A stretch of DNA of 64,000 nt from Isoetes taiwanensis (Eukaryota; Streptophyta; Lycopodiopsida; Isoetales; Isoetaceae). Under the pieces are notes generated by a model that saw nothing but the letters and a program-made list of their open reading frames with translations, was not told the DNA's origin and did no database searches. The stretch is from the NCBI GenBank assembly GCA_021234155.1, contig JAJEKV010000003.1:7810413-7874412 (forward strand), read 5' to 3'. This document shows, in pieces, positions 54,080 to 64,000 of the stretch. The translations under genes were made by a program, and so were the position numbers. Numbering within the stretch: the first letter of the stretch is position 1; the number at the start of each line of letters is the position of its first letter.

Positions 54080-56565
54080 TGATAAACCTAACACTAAGGG
54101 TATAATGATGATATACTAATGGTATAAATACTTGGTGTATTTATACACATGTATGTCATTAGTTTGTGTCCAGATAAACCATTGGGGTGGACAATGGAAT
54201 TGGGTATAAATACTAAGGGTATAAATATTTGTTGTATTAATACACATGGTATGTGATTCCAAGCCATACTCATACATTGTCCAGATAAACAATTAGTTTG
54301 TGTCCAGATAAACCACTAGTCTCTATCCAGATAAACCAATGGGGTAGACATTGGAATTGTGTATAAATACTACTAAGGGTATAAATACTTGGTGTATTTA
54401 TACACATGGTATGTCATTCCAAGCCATACTCATACATTGTCCAGATAAACCACTAGTTTGTGTCCAGATAAACCACTAGTTTGTGTCCAGGTAAACCACT
54501 AGTCTGTGTCCAGATAAACCATTGAGGTGGACAATGGAATTGTGTATAAATACTAAGGGTATAAATACTTGGTGTATTTATACACATGGTATGTCATTCC
54601 AAGCCATACTCATACATTGTCCAGATAAACCACTAGTTTGTGTCCAGATAAACCACTAGTTTGTGTCCAGATAAACCACTAGTCTTTGTCCAGATAAACC
54701 ATTGGGGTGGACAATGGAATTGTGTATAAATACTAAGGGTATAAATACTTGGTGTATTTATACACATGGTATGTCATTCCAAGCCATACTCATACATTGT
54801 GCAGATAAACCACTACTTTGTGTCCAAATAAACCACTAGTCTCTGTCCAGATAAACCAATGGGGTAGACATTGGAATTGAGTATAAATATTAAGGGTATA
54901 AATACTTGGTGTATTTATACACATGGTATGTCATTCCAAGCCATACTTATACATTGTCCAGATAAACCACTAGTTTGTGTCCAGATAAACCACTAGTCTG
55001 TGTTCAGATAAACCATTGGGGTGGACAATGGAATTGTGTATAAATACTAAGGGTATAAATACTTGGTGTATTTATACACATGGTATGTCATTCCAAGCCA
55101 TACTCATACATTGTCTAGATAAACCACTAGTTTGTTTCCAGATAAACCACTAGTTTGTGTCCAGATAAACCACTAGTCTGTGTCCAGATAAACCATTGGG
55201 GTGGACAATGGAATTGTGTATAAATACTAAGGTATAAATACTTGGTGTATTTATACACATGGTATGTCATTCCAAGCCATACTCATACATTGTCCAGATA
55301 AACCACTACTTTGTGTCCAGATAAACCACTAGTCTCTGTCCAGATAAACCAATGGGGTAGACATTGGAATTGAGTATAAATACTAAGGGTATAAATACTT
55401 GGTGTATTTATACACATGGTATGTCATTTCAAGCCATACTCATACATTGTCCAGATAAACCACTAGTTTGTGTCCAGATAAACCACTAGTTTGTGTCCAG
55501 ATAAACCACTAGTCTGTGTCCAGATAAACCATTGGGCTGGACAATGGAATTGTGTATAAATACTAAGGGTATAAATACTTGGTGTATTTATACACATGGT
55601 ATGTCATTCCAAGCCATACTCATACATTGTCCAGATAAACCACTAGTTTGTGTCCAGATAAACCACTAGTCTGTGTCAAGATAAACCATTGGGGTGGACA
55701 ATGGAAATGTGTATAAATACTAAGGGTATAAATACTTGGTGTATTTATACACATGGTATGTCATTCCAAGCCATACTCATACATTGTCCAGATAAACCAC
55801 TACTTTGTGTCCAGATAAACCACTAGTCTCTGTCCAGATAAACCAATGGGGTAGACATTGGAATTGAGTATAAATACTAAGGGTATAAATACTTGGTGTA
55901 TTTATACACATGGTATGTCATTCCAAGCCATACTCATACATTGTCCAGATAAACCACTAGTTTGTGTCCAGAAAACCACTAGTTTGTGTCCAGATAAACC
56001 ACTAGTCTGTGTCCAGATAAACCATTGGGGTAGACATTGGAATTGGGTATAAATACTAAGGATATAAATACTTTGTGTATTTATACCGATGGTATGTCAT
56101 TCCAAGCCATACTCATACATTGTCCAGATAAACCACTAGTTTGTGTCCAGATAAACCAATGGGGTAGACATTGGAATAGGGTATAAATACTAAGGGTATA
56201 AATACTTTGTGTATCTATACCCATGGTATGTGATTCCAAGGTATACTCATACATTGTCCAGATAAACCACTAGTTTGTGTCCAGATAAACCAACAGTTTG
56301 TGTCCAGATAAACCAATGGGGTAGACATTGGAATTGAGTATAAATACTAAGGGTATAAATACTTTGTGTATTTATACCCATGGTATGTGATTCCAAGGCA
56401 TACTCATACATTGTCCAGACAAACCAACATTTTGTGTCCAGATAAACCCATTGTTTGTGTCCAGATAAACCAGTGGGGTGGATAATGGAATTGGGTATAA
56501 ATACTAAGGGTATAAATACTTATACTTGGTGTATTTATACCCATGGTATGTGATTCCGAGCCATA
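54080..56565. repeat. Hierarchical minisatellite, ~16 units
   Basis: Each outer unit (about 145-185 bp) has a fixed cassette, ggtataaatacttggtgtat and ttatacacatggtatgtcat followed by tccaagccatactcatacat, then one to four copies of a 23 bp subunit (ccagataaaccactagtttg plus tgt), then ccagataaaccattggggtg and gacaatggaattgtgtataa. The cassette contains a perfect 10 bp inverted repeat, GTATAAATAC-ttggt-GTATTTATAC. Outer units start near 54110, 54205, 54368, 54549, 54729, 54886, 55042, 55222, 55380, 55557, 55715, 55870, 56047, 56190, 56340 and 56500. Units on the right side are more diverged (ttatacccatgg, ctttgtgta), as expected of an ageing array edge. Confidence 0.95.
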
Positions 56566-56578
56566 CTTATACACTTTT

Positions 56579-56664
56579 TAATAACAGAAACATGAGACTT
56601 TTTTATAACAGAAACATGAAACTTTTTTATAACAGAAACATGAGACTTTTTTATAACAGAAACG
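56579..56664. repeat. 24 bp tandem repeat
   Basis: About 3.5 copies of ataacagaaacatgagactt plus tttt, with single-base differences, ending at the stop codon of the minus-strand gene next to it. Confidence 0.9.
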
Positions 56665-57846
56665 TCAGCCTATGATGGTATGCCTAGGAAATGCATGGCC
56701 AATGTATCCTGCCGAGTCTTCTGAGTCATCATCAGAGGACACGTCACTAACAACGTGAACATTCTTTACCCTCTTTGGTTCGGGGTCTCTGCTGGTGCTG
56801 GTGCTCTCTGAATCAATATCAAGCACTGTTGCCATGCATTCTGCCCAGACGTCCTCAACAGTTACATCTGGCACACCGCATGGTAGTCTCCACCAGTGTG
56901 GGAATTTGACACCCCAGAGGGTGTCAAAAGCAAAAAAATGTGTCAAAGAGACATCTTCCGTAGAGAAAATGTGTCAAAAGAGAATTTATAGTTTGATAAA
57001 ATGCGTCAAAAGAGATTTTAAAACTTTTTAAATGTGTCATTTGACACACTTAAGAATATTAAGTGTGTCAAAAAAATTAGAGCCCCAAATACACAAGAGT
57101 TGTCTGTACAAGGCTTAATGTATGTATATACTTAATAATGCAAGAAGAATTAATATTCAATAGAATTTTTCATTTTCCTTATATTTATATAAACTTATCT
57201 TTCATAGCAAAAATTCATATTGTAATCTTTTTGTTGTAGAATTTCAAATTATTTTCTTCATTTGATAGCATACAAAAAGTGTGTCAATGGTGTTCACAGC
57301 GCGTCAAATGAGACACAAAAAATTTGGAAGTGTGTTAATTGACACATTCAATTTTAAAAAGCGTGTCATAAGAAATACAATAAATAAGTTGAATTTCCCA
57401 CACTGGTCTCCACATCATGTCATCGAAGATATCGCATAGGCTTGGATCAGACCCCTCTAGGACTTGCCTGATCAGAACCTTCTTTCGCTGCCTCCGTGCA
57501 GCATACATTTCCTCGAAGCAGGCTTTTAGGGTGTTGCCTTCCCAGACAACGTCCATAGCTAGCAAATACTTCAAAGCCTTGCCCTGGATAATAGACCTCT
57601 TCAATTCAGCCAGCAATACCCTATCGGTTGGCCTATTAAGGTGAGTGTCGAGAGGCCTAGGGGTCTCTCTGAATTCCCCATTCTCCATGGTCTCTGCATG
57701 AACCATGAGGGGATCAAGAAAAGATTAATATGAAAGTAGAACATGAACATGAAGGAAGACAAGAACATGCTTACTTTTGAATGTTTTGATGCCATTAGGC
57801 TGGGCGAGATCTAGCCCCATATCCTCCTGAATTTCATTCAAGTGGA
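56665..57846 (-). pseudogene. Unidentified acidic-tailed protein gene disrupted by hAT MITE
   Basis: Minus-strand gene. Exon 1 (about 57846-57775) reads CPQLVHLNEIQEDMGLDLAQ and PNGIKTFK, ending at AAAA|GTAAGC. An 81 bp intron ends TGCAG at 57694. Exon 2 runs 57693-57406 and, beyond a MITE, 56885-56665: MENGEFRETPRPLDTHLNRP, DRVLLAELKRSIIQGKALKY, ACFEEMYAARRQRKK, QVLEGSDPSLCDIFDDMMW, then PCGVPDVTVEDVWAECMATV, EPKRVKNVHVVSDVSSDDDS and the end PRHTIIG. Counting only one copy of the 8 bp target duplication, the frame is continuous across the insertion. The protein has a basic middle and an acidic Ser/Asp tail; I recognise no family. Exon 1's upstream limit is unknown (an acceptor-like AGCAG precedes it). 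The sequence is otherwise free of frame errors, so the MITE is the only visible lesion. Confidence 0.6.
56894..57405. mobile_element. hAT-type MITE with perfect 8 bp target duplication
   Basis: Ends are cagtgtgggaatttgacac and the complement of ...gttgaatttcccacactg, flanked by gtctccac on both sides (56886-56893 and 57406-57413). An 8 bp target duplication and CA...TG ends are hAT hallmarks. The 512 bp interior is AT-rich and non-coding but packed with tgtgtcaaa / tttgacaca motifs in both orientations near both ends (about a dozen), the expected subterminal transposase-binding repeats. Confidence 0.9.
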
Positions 57847-58454
57847 CGAGCTGTGGGCATTGATGGCACTGCTCTCACGACGCTGTTGTCGGGTCCTCAC
57901 CATCTGTCACTTGGCTTGAACAGTAAGCAAAGGAACTCGACTGCTACTGAACACAACTACAACCAACTAACTTTCTACCAAGAACAACTAAGGCAAGGGT
58001 ATATATAGCTTGAAGGCTAGAAAGAACCGTTTGAAAGAACCGTTAGAAAGAACCGTTAGAAAAAATATTTCCTTCTATGCTTGTCCAGGTTAACCACTAA
58101 AGTGGGTGTATTGAAGTACCTTTGAAATTCAAATACAACGTTCTTTTAATATTTAAATTTAAATCCGGAGGGGATTAGTTTTGAAAATGAAATAAATGGC
58201 AATTATTGATTATTTAAATTGAAATGGGGAGGGGGAGTACAACGGAACGGCGTTTTGAGGGCAGGAACGGTCGGGCGCGCGGATCCGGAACGGGGCAGCG
58301 GGCTTTCTTTCTGGACGGAACAGGGCGGTCATGGATGACCGAGCGGATGGCAATCGCGGGCGCATGGATGGGAGGATGGCTATGGGATGGGGGGCGATGG
58401 GATGTCCGGAAAAACCACCGGAAAAATGTCCGGATAAACCGTATCCCGTTGTAG
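57847..58454. other. Intergenic; GC-rich patch at 58235-58400
   Basis: The left part should include upstream exons or the promoter of the minus-strand gene, with a small triplication of gaaagaaccgtt (58022-58062). The patch at 58235-58400 is much richer in G and C than its surroundings and contains repeated ggatgg/gggatg words. A phrase ccggataaaccg recalls the minisatellite subunit, probably by chance. Confidence 0.4.
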
Positions 58455-58578
58455 ATATACGGGCGCCCTACCCCAAGTGTTGTTGAAACAACTGGTGCTG
58501 GTGATACATTTACTGCTGCTTATGCGACGGCCCTGACTGACCATCCCTTCGAAATTGCTAATGTGTTTCATTCGGCTA
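58455..58578 (+). pseudogene. PfkB/ribokinase-family exon fragment
   Basis: The plus strand reads YTGAPTPSVVETTGAGDTFT followed by AAYATALTDHPFEIANVFHS. VVETTGAGDTF is PfkB signature 2, containing the GAGD anion hole and the catalytic Asp of ribokinase-type sugar kinases. An AG acceptor (gttgtag) lies just upstream. The frame then runs into sequence without the expected ASAAALCV continuation, and no other kinase exon was found nearby. A typical protein is over 300 residues, so this is a fragment or a single exon of a long-intron gene. Confidence 0.7.
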
Positions 58579-59749
58579 TTTTCTTACATTGTTTTAAGAC
58601 ATTAAAGCATGCATTTCTACAAGGTTTCATCTTCTTTAACAATATTTGATAGTAAAATTTTGTTACTTGCTTTGGTTCAAAGATTTCTCTTGTTGCTTTG
58701 TGAACATGTTTGGAAGCATGAGCAGGTGGATTGACTCCATTATCTATTGGGAAACGGAGTAAATGTATTTAAGACATTTTGTTTGCTTTTGCAAATTGAT
58801 TTTGCTAATCTAGAAAAGTTCTCCAAATTGGGCTTCAACAGCTCCCCACAAACGATCAGATTATAAGCATGTAGGTAAAGTTTTTCATTCTCATTTTTAT
58901 TTTTGCTAGAGCCAGTTTGTTTTAATGCAGGAATATTTATTTGAATTATGCAGCATAGATGCTCTATCTTAAGATGCCTGAAACAAATGTGCTCTAGATC
59001 AAGAAATGACATAGTATCTGCCTTCCCTTTCGGATTTATGCATGGTTCATATGTCTTAAGGAATGGTTATATTCATTATCAAGAATTGGTTAAACCTACT
59101 GACCACTTCTAAAATCGGGAAAATCATGATTTGATCCTAAGGTTGCCCAGATAAAGACGCCACAGTAAACATCTGGCCAAGTATAATCAGGTGAGTTTCA
59201 TTTTCTAAGCCTCATGAAGCTTTGGTAAATAGTAAACTGCTTGTATAGTATTGTTAAACACCAAAGTACTTGAGGTAATGCAGTATTGAGATTTGTAAAG
59301 GAGTTGACCAATTGTAATATCTTTGGAAGTTAGATTTTGCTCCACATTCATGCCTTCCTATTTTGATCTGATGCGGCAATTCCATGATTTTCAAAAGAAC
59401 CCAATCCTCAATATAGCCACTTAAAGGACATCTACATTACTTTTAGTAAAGAAGATGCACAGATCTCCATCATTTCGGCAAAAAACATGCAAAACATGTG
59501 CCTCCTTCTACAGTTGTAAGTCATTAAAGTATAGAAATCAGTTATTGCCAAGGGGTTCTGCGAATTTTTAGGAGTTGACACTTTTGCAAGTAAAGCCACC
59601 ACTTCTATCGAGTTTGATTGCAACTACAAAATGAGATGGAGGATGATTTAGGCCTCAAAGATGTTCAATTGACTGATGAATAAGGCTATTGGATCTCATA
59701 AGCATGTCCATTTATTAGTTTATGCAAGCTAGGCACCAAAAGCTCTATA
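58579..59749. other. No feature recognised
   Basis: AT-rich sequence compatible with intron or intergenic DNA. No further kinase motif was found. Confidence 0.4.
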
Positions 59750-59899
59750 ATGATGCCTGGATATGGCACCACAGCAGTGGTTTTGAATGAGAGTGATGCC
59801 CCAGTTTTAGTGGCCAAGATGGAGGGCTGCAAAGAAACATGGTATCAAAGGATTTCCTGTATTGCTTTTCTTCAGAAACAGTACTCCATATGGAGATTG
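59750..59899 (+). pseudogene. Thioredoxin/PDI-like domain exon, frameshifted
   Basis: Frame 1 reads TTAVVLNESDAPVLVAKMEG. A one-frame shift then gives AAKKHGIKGFPVLLFFRNST and PYGD, ending at a strong donor (GATTG|GTAAGT, exon end 59899). The order PVLVAKM...A..HGIKGFPVLLFFRN matches the second half of a thioredoxin fold, with the cis-Pro in GFP, as in plant PDI-like proteins. The CxxC half is not seen upstream. The frame break sits between the two blocks, where some residues also seem to be missing. Confidence 0.55.
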
Positions 59900-61599
59900 G
59901 TAAGTATTTCTTTGAAGCCTTTTCTAAGAATGAGCATCTGTTGGACCTCTTTCATAGTTACTATGCAGATATGATATTGTTAGAATTTTCAAACAACAAA
60001 ACTCTTATTGTCTTCTTTCGGCGCTTTTGCTATGGTCGCACTGATGTTCCAAGCATGGGTAGTCTGCCGTCTCAATGTACCTGATTTCAGATGCAATGAG
60101 GCGTTAGAAGACAGTCAAGCATGAATAAATAGTGAAGATAGTCATGACTCTTACGTCTTCACATGCTTTGTGACATTCTCAAAGATAGACCTTGCCACTG
60201 CCTTGGCATGCCATTCGCTCTTGATTTCAATATTATTAGTGCATGCCTCTTCTATTGTCTGTGCTAAGGTGGAGATCTAGGTCATTTTGAAATGTTCTTG
60301 CTTGAGAAATTACATCGTGAAGTAACCTTGAGGTCATCATATTGTCCTTACTGTTTTCTCATTCTAACATTCACAAGTACTTTTATTTTGCACCAACTCT
60401 CAGTAGCCCAATTCAATGTGGCAGGTTCTGCAACTTTGGGTGCTCTGTTTTACTAATATTAATGTCATCCATGGTATCTATGCTATCTTCACATAGATGG
60501 AACAAAGCCTCCGTATGCTTATTTAAGACATGCTTAAGTTGTAACATTTTTTGCTTGGGTTAAAGCCATTTCTTTGCCGGCATCTATGATGTTGATATAC
60601 CTTAATCTTATAATTCATTTGCAAGCATCATGTTGCATGCTAGATGGGCCATGCAAAAAGAAGAGAATCATGAGATGAGAGCGAACAAATGGGATTTGCT
60701 GCAGACTTCAATTTCGTGTTGCTAATCCCCTGTTTGTAATTTCTCTTGTAAGATAACATAGAATATGGCATTAAAAGTGTGAATTCGATAATGGCATGCA
60801 TGAAGATCACCTGGCAACTCATTTCAACCAGCTTTTATTCCAATTTGTTTAAGCATTGAATCGTAGGATGGGACAAGCAAATAAAAATTGATCAGCCATG
60901 AGCGTGGGCTTTTCATATGAAAAGAACTCATTCCTCCTCTAGATGTGGTTGACCCACATGGGCGGATATGCCTTATAATGTAATGGGACAATTCTCCTCT
61001 TGTTGGATATGACGGATTTGGGTAACAAGTTGTTATTTACTTGTTGTCTATACCTAGAGTTTTCAAGAACCCAATTGGTGCCTATCGATGCTCATACTGG
61101 AACCCAATTGTTTCATGCAAGTATATTGGATATTTGTTTGCATGATTGCTCTTGAATTGTGATTTTAACTTTTCTTCTTTTACAGGAATGCATACAAGGA
61201 TTTTTTGCTCTGTTCCCTGACGAATTTATGAGCTGTTATTAAATCTGGCTGCTTCTAACAGGGATTGAAAGCCTTGATGTTTGTCTATCTGCCTTTATAT
61301 AAAATATAAATCAGTGTCGTGAGCTCCTAATGGTTCAGATTCGCAATTTTTTCCTTGGTAATACGCTTGATTCAGACATGCAGACGAAAGAAAAAGCTGC
61401 AGCGGTGGTCTAAATATTGTTTTGGATGTTTAGTCCGATTCGTCCGGCTAATAGAATTCAGTAGCTTTCGGAATTTAACTTTTTATTTTCATTCGTTTGA
61501 TTAAATCCGTTATCGCCTCTAGTCAAATGATGAAACAAATGAGCGTAGTTGCACAACGGAAAAAGTGCTCAAATCCCCTGGAAAATCCCCCATTGAGGA
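59900..61599. other. No feature recognised
   Basis: AT-rich sequence. No further PDI or kinase exon could be supported. Confidence 0.4.
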
Positions 61600-61990
61600 A
61601 CTGGGGGACTTGAGAACAATGGGTTATTTTCTTTGCAATGGAGAATTTTTGAATAGAAGGGTATACTCTACAGGGGAAAATGACGGGAAACATGAGATCT
61701 TTGAACAAAAAGGGTATATCCTAAGGGGGAAATTAATAGCTATGGGGGAAAATTAGTAGAAACAGAGGATTCTTGAAAGGTATATTCTAAATGGGGGAAA
61801 TTAGTAGAAATAGGGGATTGCAAATGCACATCGGGGTATTTTCAAGAAAGAAAGATCGGGTCAAAAGGGAATTTTCAGATAGATTGGGGTACTTTCAAGA
61901 AAGAATAGAATAGAAGAGGGACTGGTTTAAAAAGGGAATTACATATAATAGAGAATTATTTAAAAATATCGGGGTTTTTTTCATATAAAA
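61600..61990. repeat. Degenerate G/A-rich repeats
   Basis: Phrases ggggaaattagtagaaa, aaggtatattcta, ggggtattttcaagaaagaa and aaaagggaatt recur two to four times with irregular spacing. Confidence 0.6.
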
Positions 61991-62149
61991 GAGTACAGGG
62001 AAATTCAAAAAAAAAGGGGGAGGGGGGAGGCGGGCGTATTACATTAAATTTGCTAGTTTTTCAACCTAGTTTGCGTTCGCGTGGCAGCCAACTAGACGAA
62101 AATCCTTTTCTTTAGCAGGGTTGCCTAACCCCCCTCACGATTTCCTGCA

Positions 62150-62481
62150 GGTATGCCACGTGTCATGCCACGTCAGCTATTTTCAATTTTAGCCGTCCGA
62201 TTCTTTATTTTCTGATCGTAGGGTCAGGGAAATTAGAAAAATGAAGTATTTGTCTGCCGGAGTATTCGACCTCTCCGTTATTTCGATCTCGTTCAAGCTT
62301 TTTTGGTGGCCATAGCTAAAACTCTGAAGCTTTCCACATTCTCTGAAGCTTTTCGCATCCTTAATGGTGTGGTTAGAGTCTCCAAAAAATTTTTTCCTCT
62401 CTCCTTCGACCCCTTGCTCGAGAGATCGCATCGATCCCTTCTTCTCTCCTAAACAAATATCGCCCCAAATATTTTCTTCCC
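62150..62481 (+). promoter_or_regulatory. Candidate promoter and TC-rich 5' UTR
   Basis: TC-rich sequence (62390-62480: cctctctccttcg, cttcttctctcc) precedes an ATG at 62482 with a short open exon. This looks like a plant 5' leader. No TATA box is assigned. Confidence 0.3.
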
Positions 62482-62573
62482 ATGCCCGATTCTCTCCAAC
62501 TCGACAACTCCAACTCCGCCTTATCTTCTGGGCACTTAGATTTCAAGTTCGAATCCATTCTTAAACTATTTGG
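62482..62573 (+). CDS. Candidate first exon, unidentified
   Basis: ATG at 62482 opens MPDSLQLDNSNSALSSGHLD, then FKFESILKLFG, ending at a possible donor (TTTGG|GTAGAG). It might be the first exon of the galacturonokinase-like gene about 1 kb further on, but it does not show that family's N-terminal motif. Support is weak. Confidence 0.25.
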
Positions 62574-63519
62574 GTAGAGCTGATGAGGGTGCAATGCATG
62601 CAAAAGGTCATTTCAGTGGGATATCCGAGTGCAATTTGGAGAAAGTTGGAAAGATATTTGGATAATCTGGTTATGAACAACCTTCGGAAGTATAAAGCCC
62701 TCACGGTTTTGGAACTTGTTGCTGTGGCTGGGACAAACAACATCAATACCATCTTTTTTCAAAATGGATAAGCTCTGGTGAAGTATCTTTCCCATAACAA
62801 ATAGTTTTCTTGGGTGCGGTTTATATTTGGCATTAAATAGTACTGGTACATGATGCTATGGTCTGCACAGATGCAATTATTAGATAATTCAGCCTATCTA
62901 ACACAAGTAATGCAAACAGGGACAACTCTTTGCTCCCAAATTTCTGCTATAGCTACCTAGTTAATTTGCACCTTTTATTTTACTTCGAAAGTGAATCAAT
63001 ATTTTTAGGGTTAGCTCAATGAAAAGAAGTTATTGACATGCTATGTTGTTTATGAATATACTGGGTTCAAAGAAGTCTGGTTATTTCAAATTTATGCTGG
63101 ACTCTGTACATTGGGATCATCATATTGTCATCTGATCTTAAGCATCATGCGAAGGAAAGGTATTGCCATTTTTATAGTCACAAACCTTATGGTGCTTCTA
63201 GGGTGCTACATGTCGTTGGCTCCTGAATTAAAGTCTCCCAGCCTATTAGTAGACCATCTTTAGTATCCTGAATTTTAATGGGCAGAACAGCCAAGGCAAA
63301 TTCATGGCATTAAAGCTCAATCTACTGTTATTTGTAAGAAAAGTGCTGCTTAAGATTGCAAAAGGTTTGATTTTGTTGTGCTCACACTTTGATGATCTTT
63401 GCAAGCTTAAAATCTTTTGTTTCAGTGCTCAAATAACCCACTTTTTGTAAAACAAATATAACTATCTTGTGTCAAATTTGTCTCATTTCTCTTCTCTGCT
63501 AAAGTTACTCATAACTGCC
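62574..63519. other. Possible intronic sequence
   Basis: No exon with the expected GHMP-kinase N-terminal motifs (substrate-binding APYR.CPLGAH-type) was found. Short ORFs only. Confidence 0.35.
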
Positions 63520-63840
63520 TCTATTGCTGCAGTAGGACTATCATTATCTGTACGCTATTCATGGGCATATGAAAGGTATGCAAGTGGGGAATTTATGCCT
63601 CAGCAAAGGGATCTGTGGAATTGTAGATGGCGGAGATGGCTTCCATGGCTGTGGCGTTAGTTCCTCTGCAGCTACAGGTATTGCACTTCTTATGGCTCTT
63701 GAACAAGCAAATGGAATTTGTGTATCTGTTGAAGAAAATATCAAGCTAGATCGCTTGATTGAGAATGGGTATCTAGGGTTATGCAATGGAGTTTTGGATC
63801 AGTCTGCAATATTACTATCTTGCCGAGGGAGTCTCACCTT
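63520..63840 (+). CDS. Galacturonokinase-like GHMP kinase, partial
   Basis: The plus strand reads SWAYERYA in one frame and, after a shift at about 63610, GICGIVDGGDGFHGCGVSSS, AATGIALLMALEQANGICVS, ENIKLDRLIENGYLGLCNGV and LDQSAILLSCRGSLTF. G-x-SSSAA is the ATP-phosphate loop of GHMP kinases. The combination LIENGYLGL-x-NG-x-LDQSAILLS is characteristic of plant galacturonic-acid kinases, which phosphorylate D-galacturonate at C1 in the UDP-GalA salvage pathway. The loop's usual G-L-SSSAA is G-V-SSSAA here. N-terminal and C-terminal parts are absent; the window ends 160 bp later. It is one or two exons of a larger gene or a fragment, and the frame shift leaves function uncertain. Confidence 0.75.
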
Positions 63841-64000
63841 TCCTGCTCGGATTCCTCAAGATTTGAGAATCAACTTATGAATCTGCCATATGAACAATAG
63901 GGTTGCAAGCAGAGTTGTAGAGCCCATTCACTTAATGGATGATCTGTTGTCAATTCTTGCTCTACCCTTTCAAACATCTGGATTGAAAAAACGTTTTTGA

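Noticed and set aside
55858-56052. A 64-codon ORF in the minisatellite (repeated CPDKPLVCVQ)
   Set aside because: It is a translation of the 23 bp subunits. The frame is not kept between units.
54080-56565. A CRISPR-like array (23 bp repeats)
   Set aside because: The repeats are contiguous or separated by repeated, not unique, spacers. The structure is a eukaryotic minisatellite.

Overview
The window looks like nuclear DNA of a land plant with a large, transposon-rich genome. Host genes are sparse, have short exons and GT-AG introns, and sit among decayed copia, gypsy-type and LINE elements, MITEs, SINEs, foldbacks and minisatellites. One host gene is diagnostic: a six-exon homologue of NME5/radial spoke protein 23 (13.6-15.7 kb), a motile-cilium component. 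Seed plants without swimming sperm have lost such genes, so the source is probably a fern, lycophyte, bryophyte, cycad or Ginkgo. The repeat load favours a fern-like genome (inference). I see no bacterial or organellar operon structure, rRNA, genuine tRNA gene or CRISPR array.

Layout. 0-7.3 kb: a diverged direct repeat (1-676 and 4427-5100), an unidentified broken minus-strand gene (1.06-2.3 kb), a foldback element (3.1-3.4 kb) and the first exon of a DUF599 membrane-protein gene (7.05-7.2 kb). 7.3-13 kb: a tiny poly(A) retro-insertion and a 0.7 kb segmental duplication carrying a LINE 3' end. 13.6-16.5 kb: the NME5/RSP23 gene convergent with a TMEM234-family gene. 18.6-25.1 kb: several fragments of one LINE family, a GC-rich hairpin, an unidentified exon and a 1.77 kb polypyrimidine tract. 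27.5-34.8 kb: a plus-strand copia element, itself interrupted by a TA-flanked MITE, lies inside a minus-strand copia element. 37-39.8 kb: a tRNA-derived SINE and degenerate tandem arrays. 40.36-41.04 kb: a clean three-exon gene of unknown family predicted to encode a secreted or membrane protein. 41.3-45.7 kb: a dense cluster of foldback/MITE elements. 48.0-53.4 kb: a second SINE, a gypsy-like leader and gag start, and a minus-strand LTR derivative with about 300 bp between its LTRs. 53.4-57.85 kb: two unidentified acidic, Ser/Asp-rich minus-strand genes separated by a 2.5 kb hierarchical minisatellite; one has a hAT MITE in its coding exon with a perfect 8 bp target duplication. 58.4-63.9 kb: co-oriented fragments of a PfkB sugar kinase, a thioredoxin/PDI domain and a galacturonokinase-like GHMP kinase.

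Several recognisable exons carry single frameshifts (NME5 exon 1, the thioredoxin and galacturonokinase fragments, the gene at 1-2 kb) while neighbouring exons and splice sites are clean. This is either pseudogenisation or uncorrected indel error in the assembly, and the sequence alone cannot decide. The genes do not form a shared pathway; the unifying theme is repeated insertion, nesting and duplication around a few host genes.
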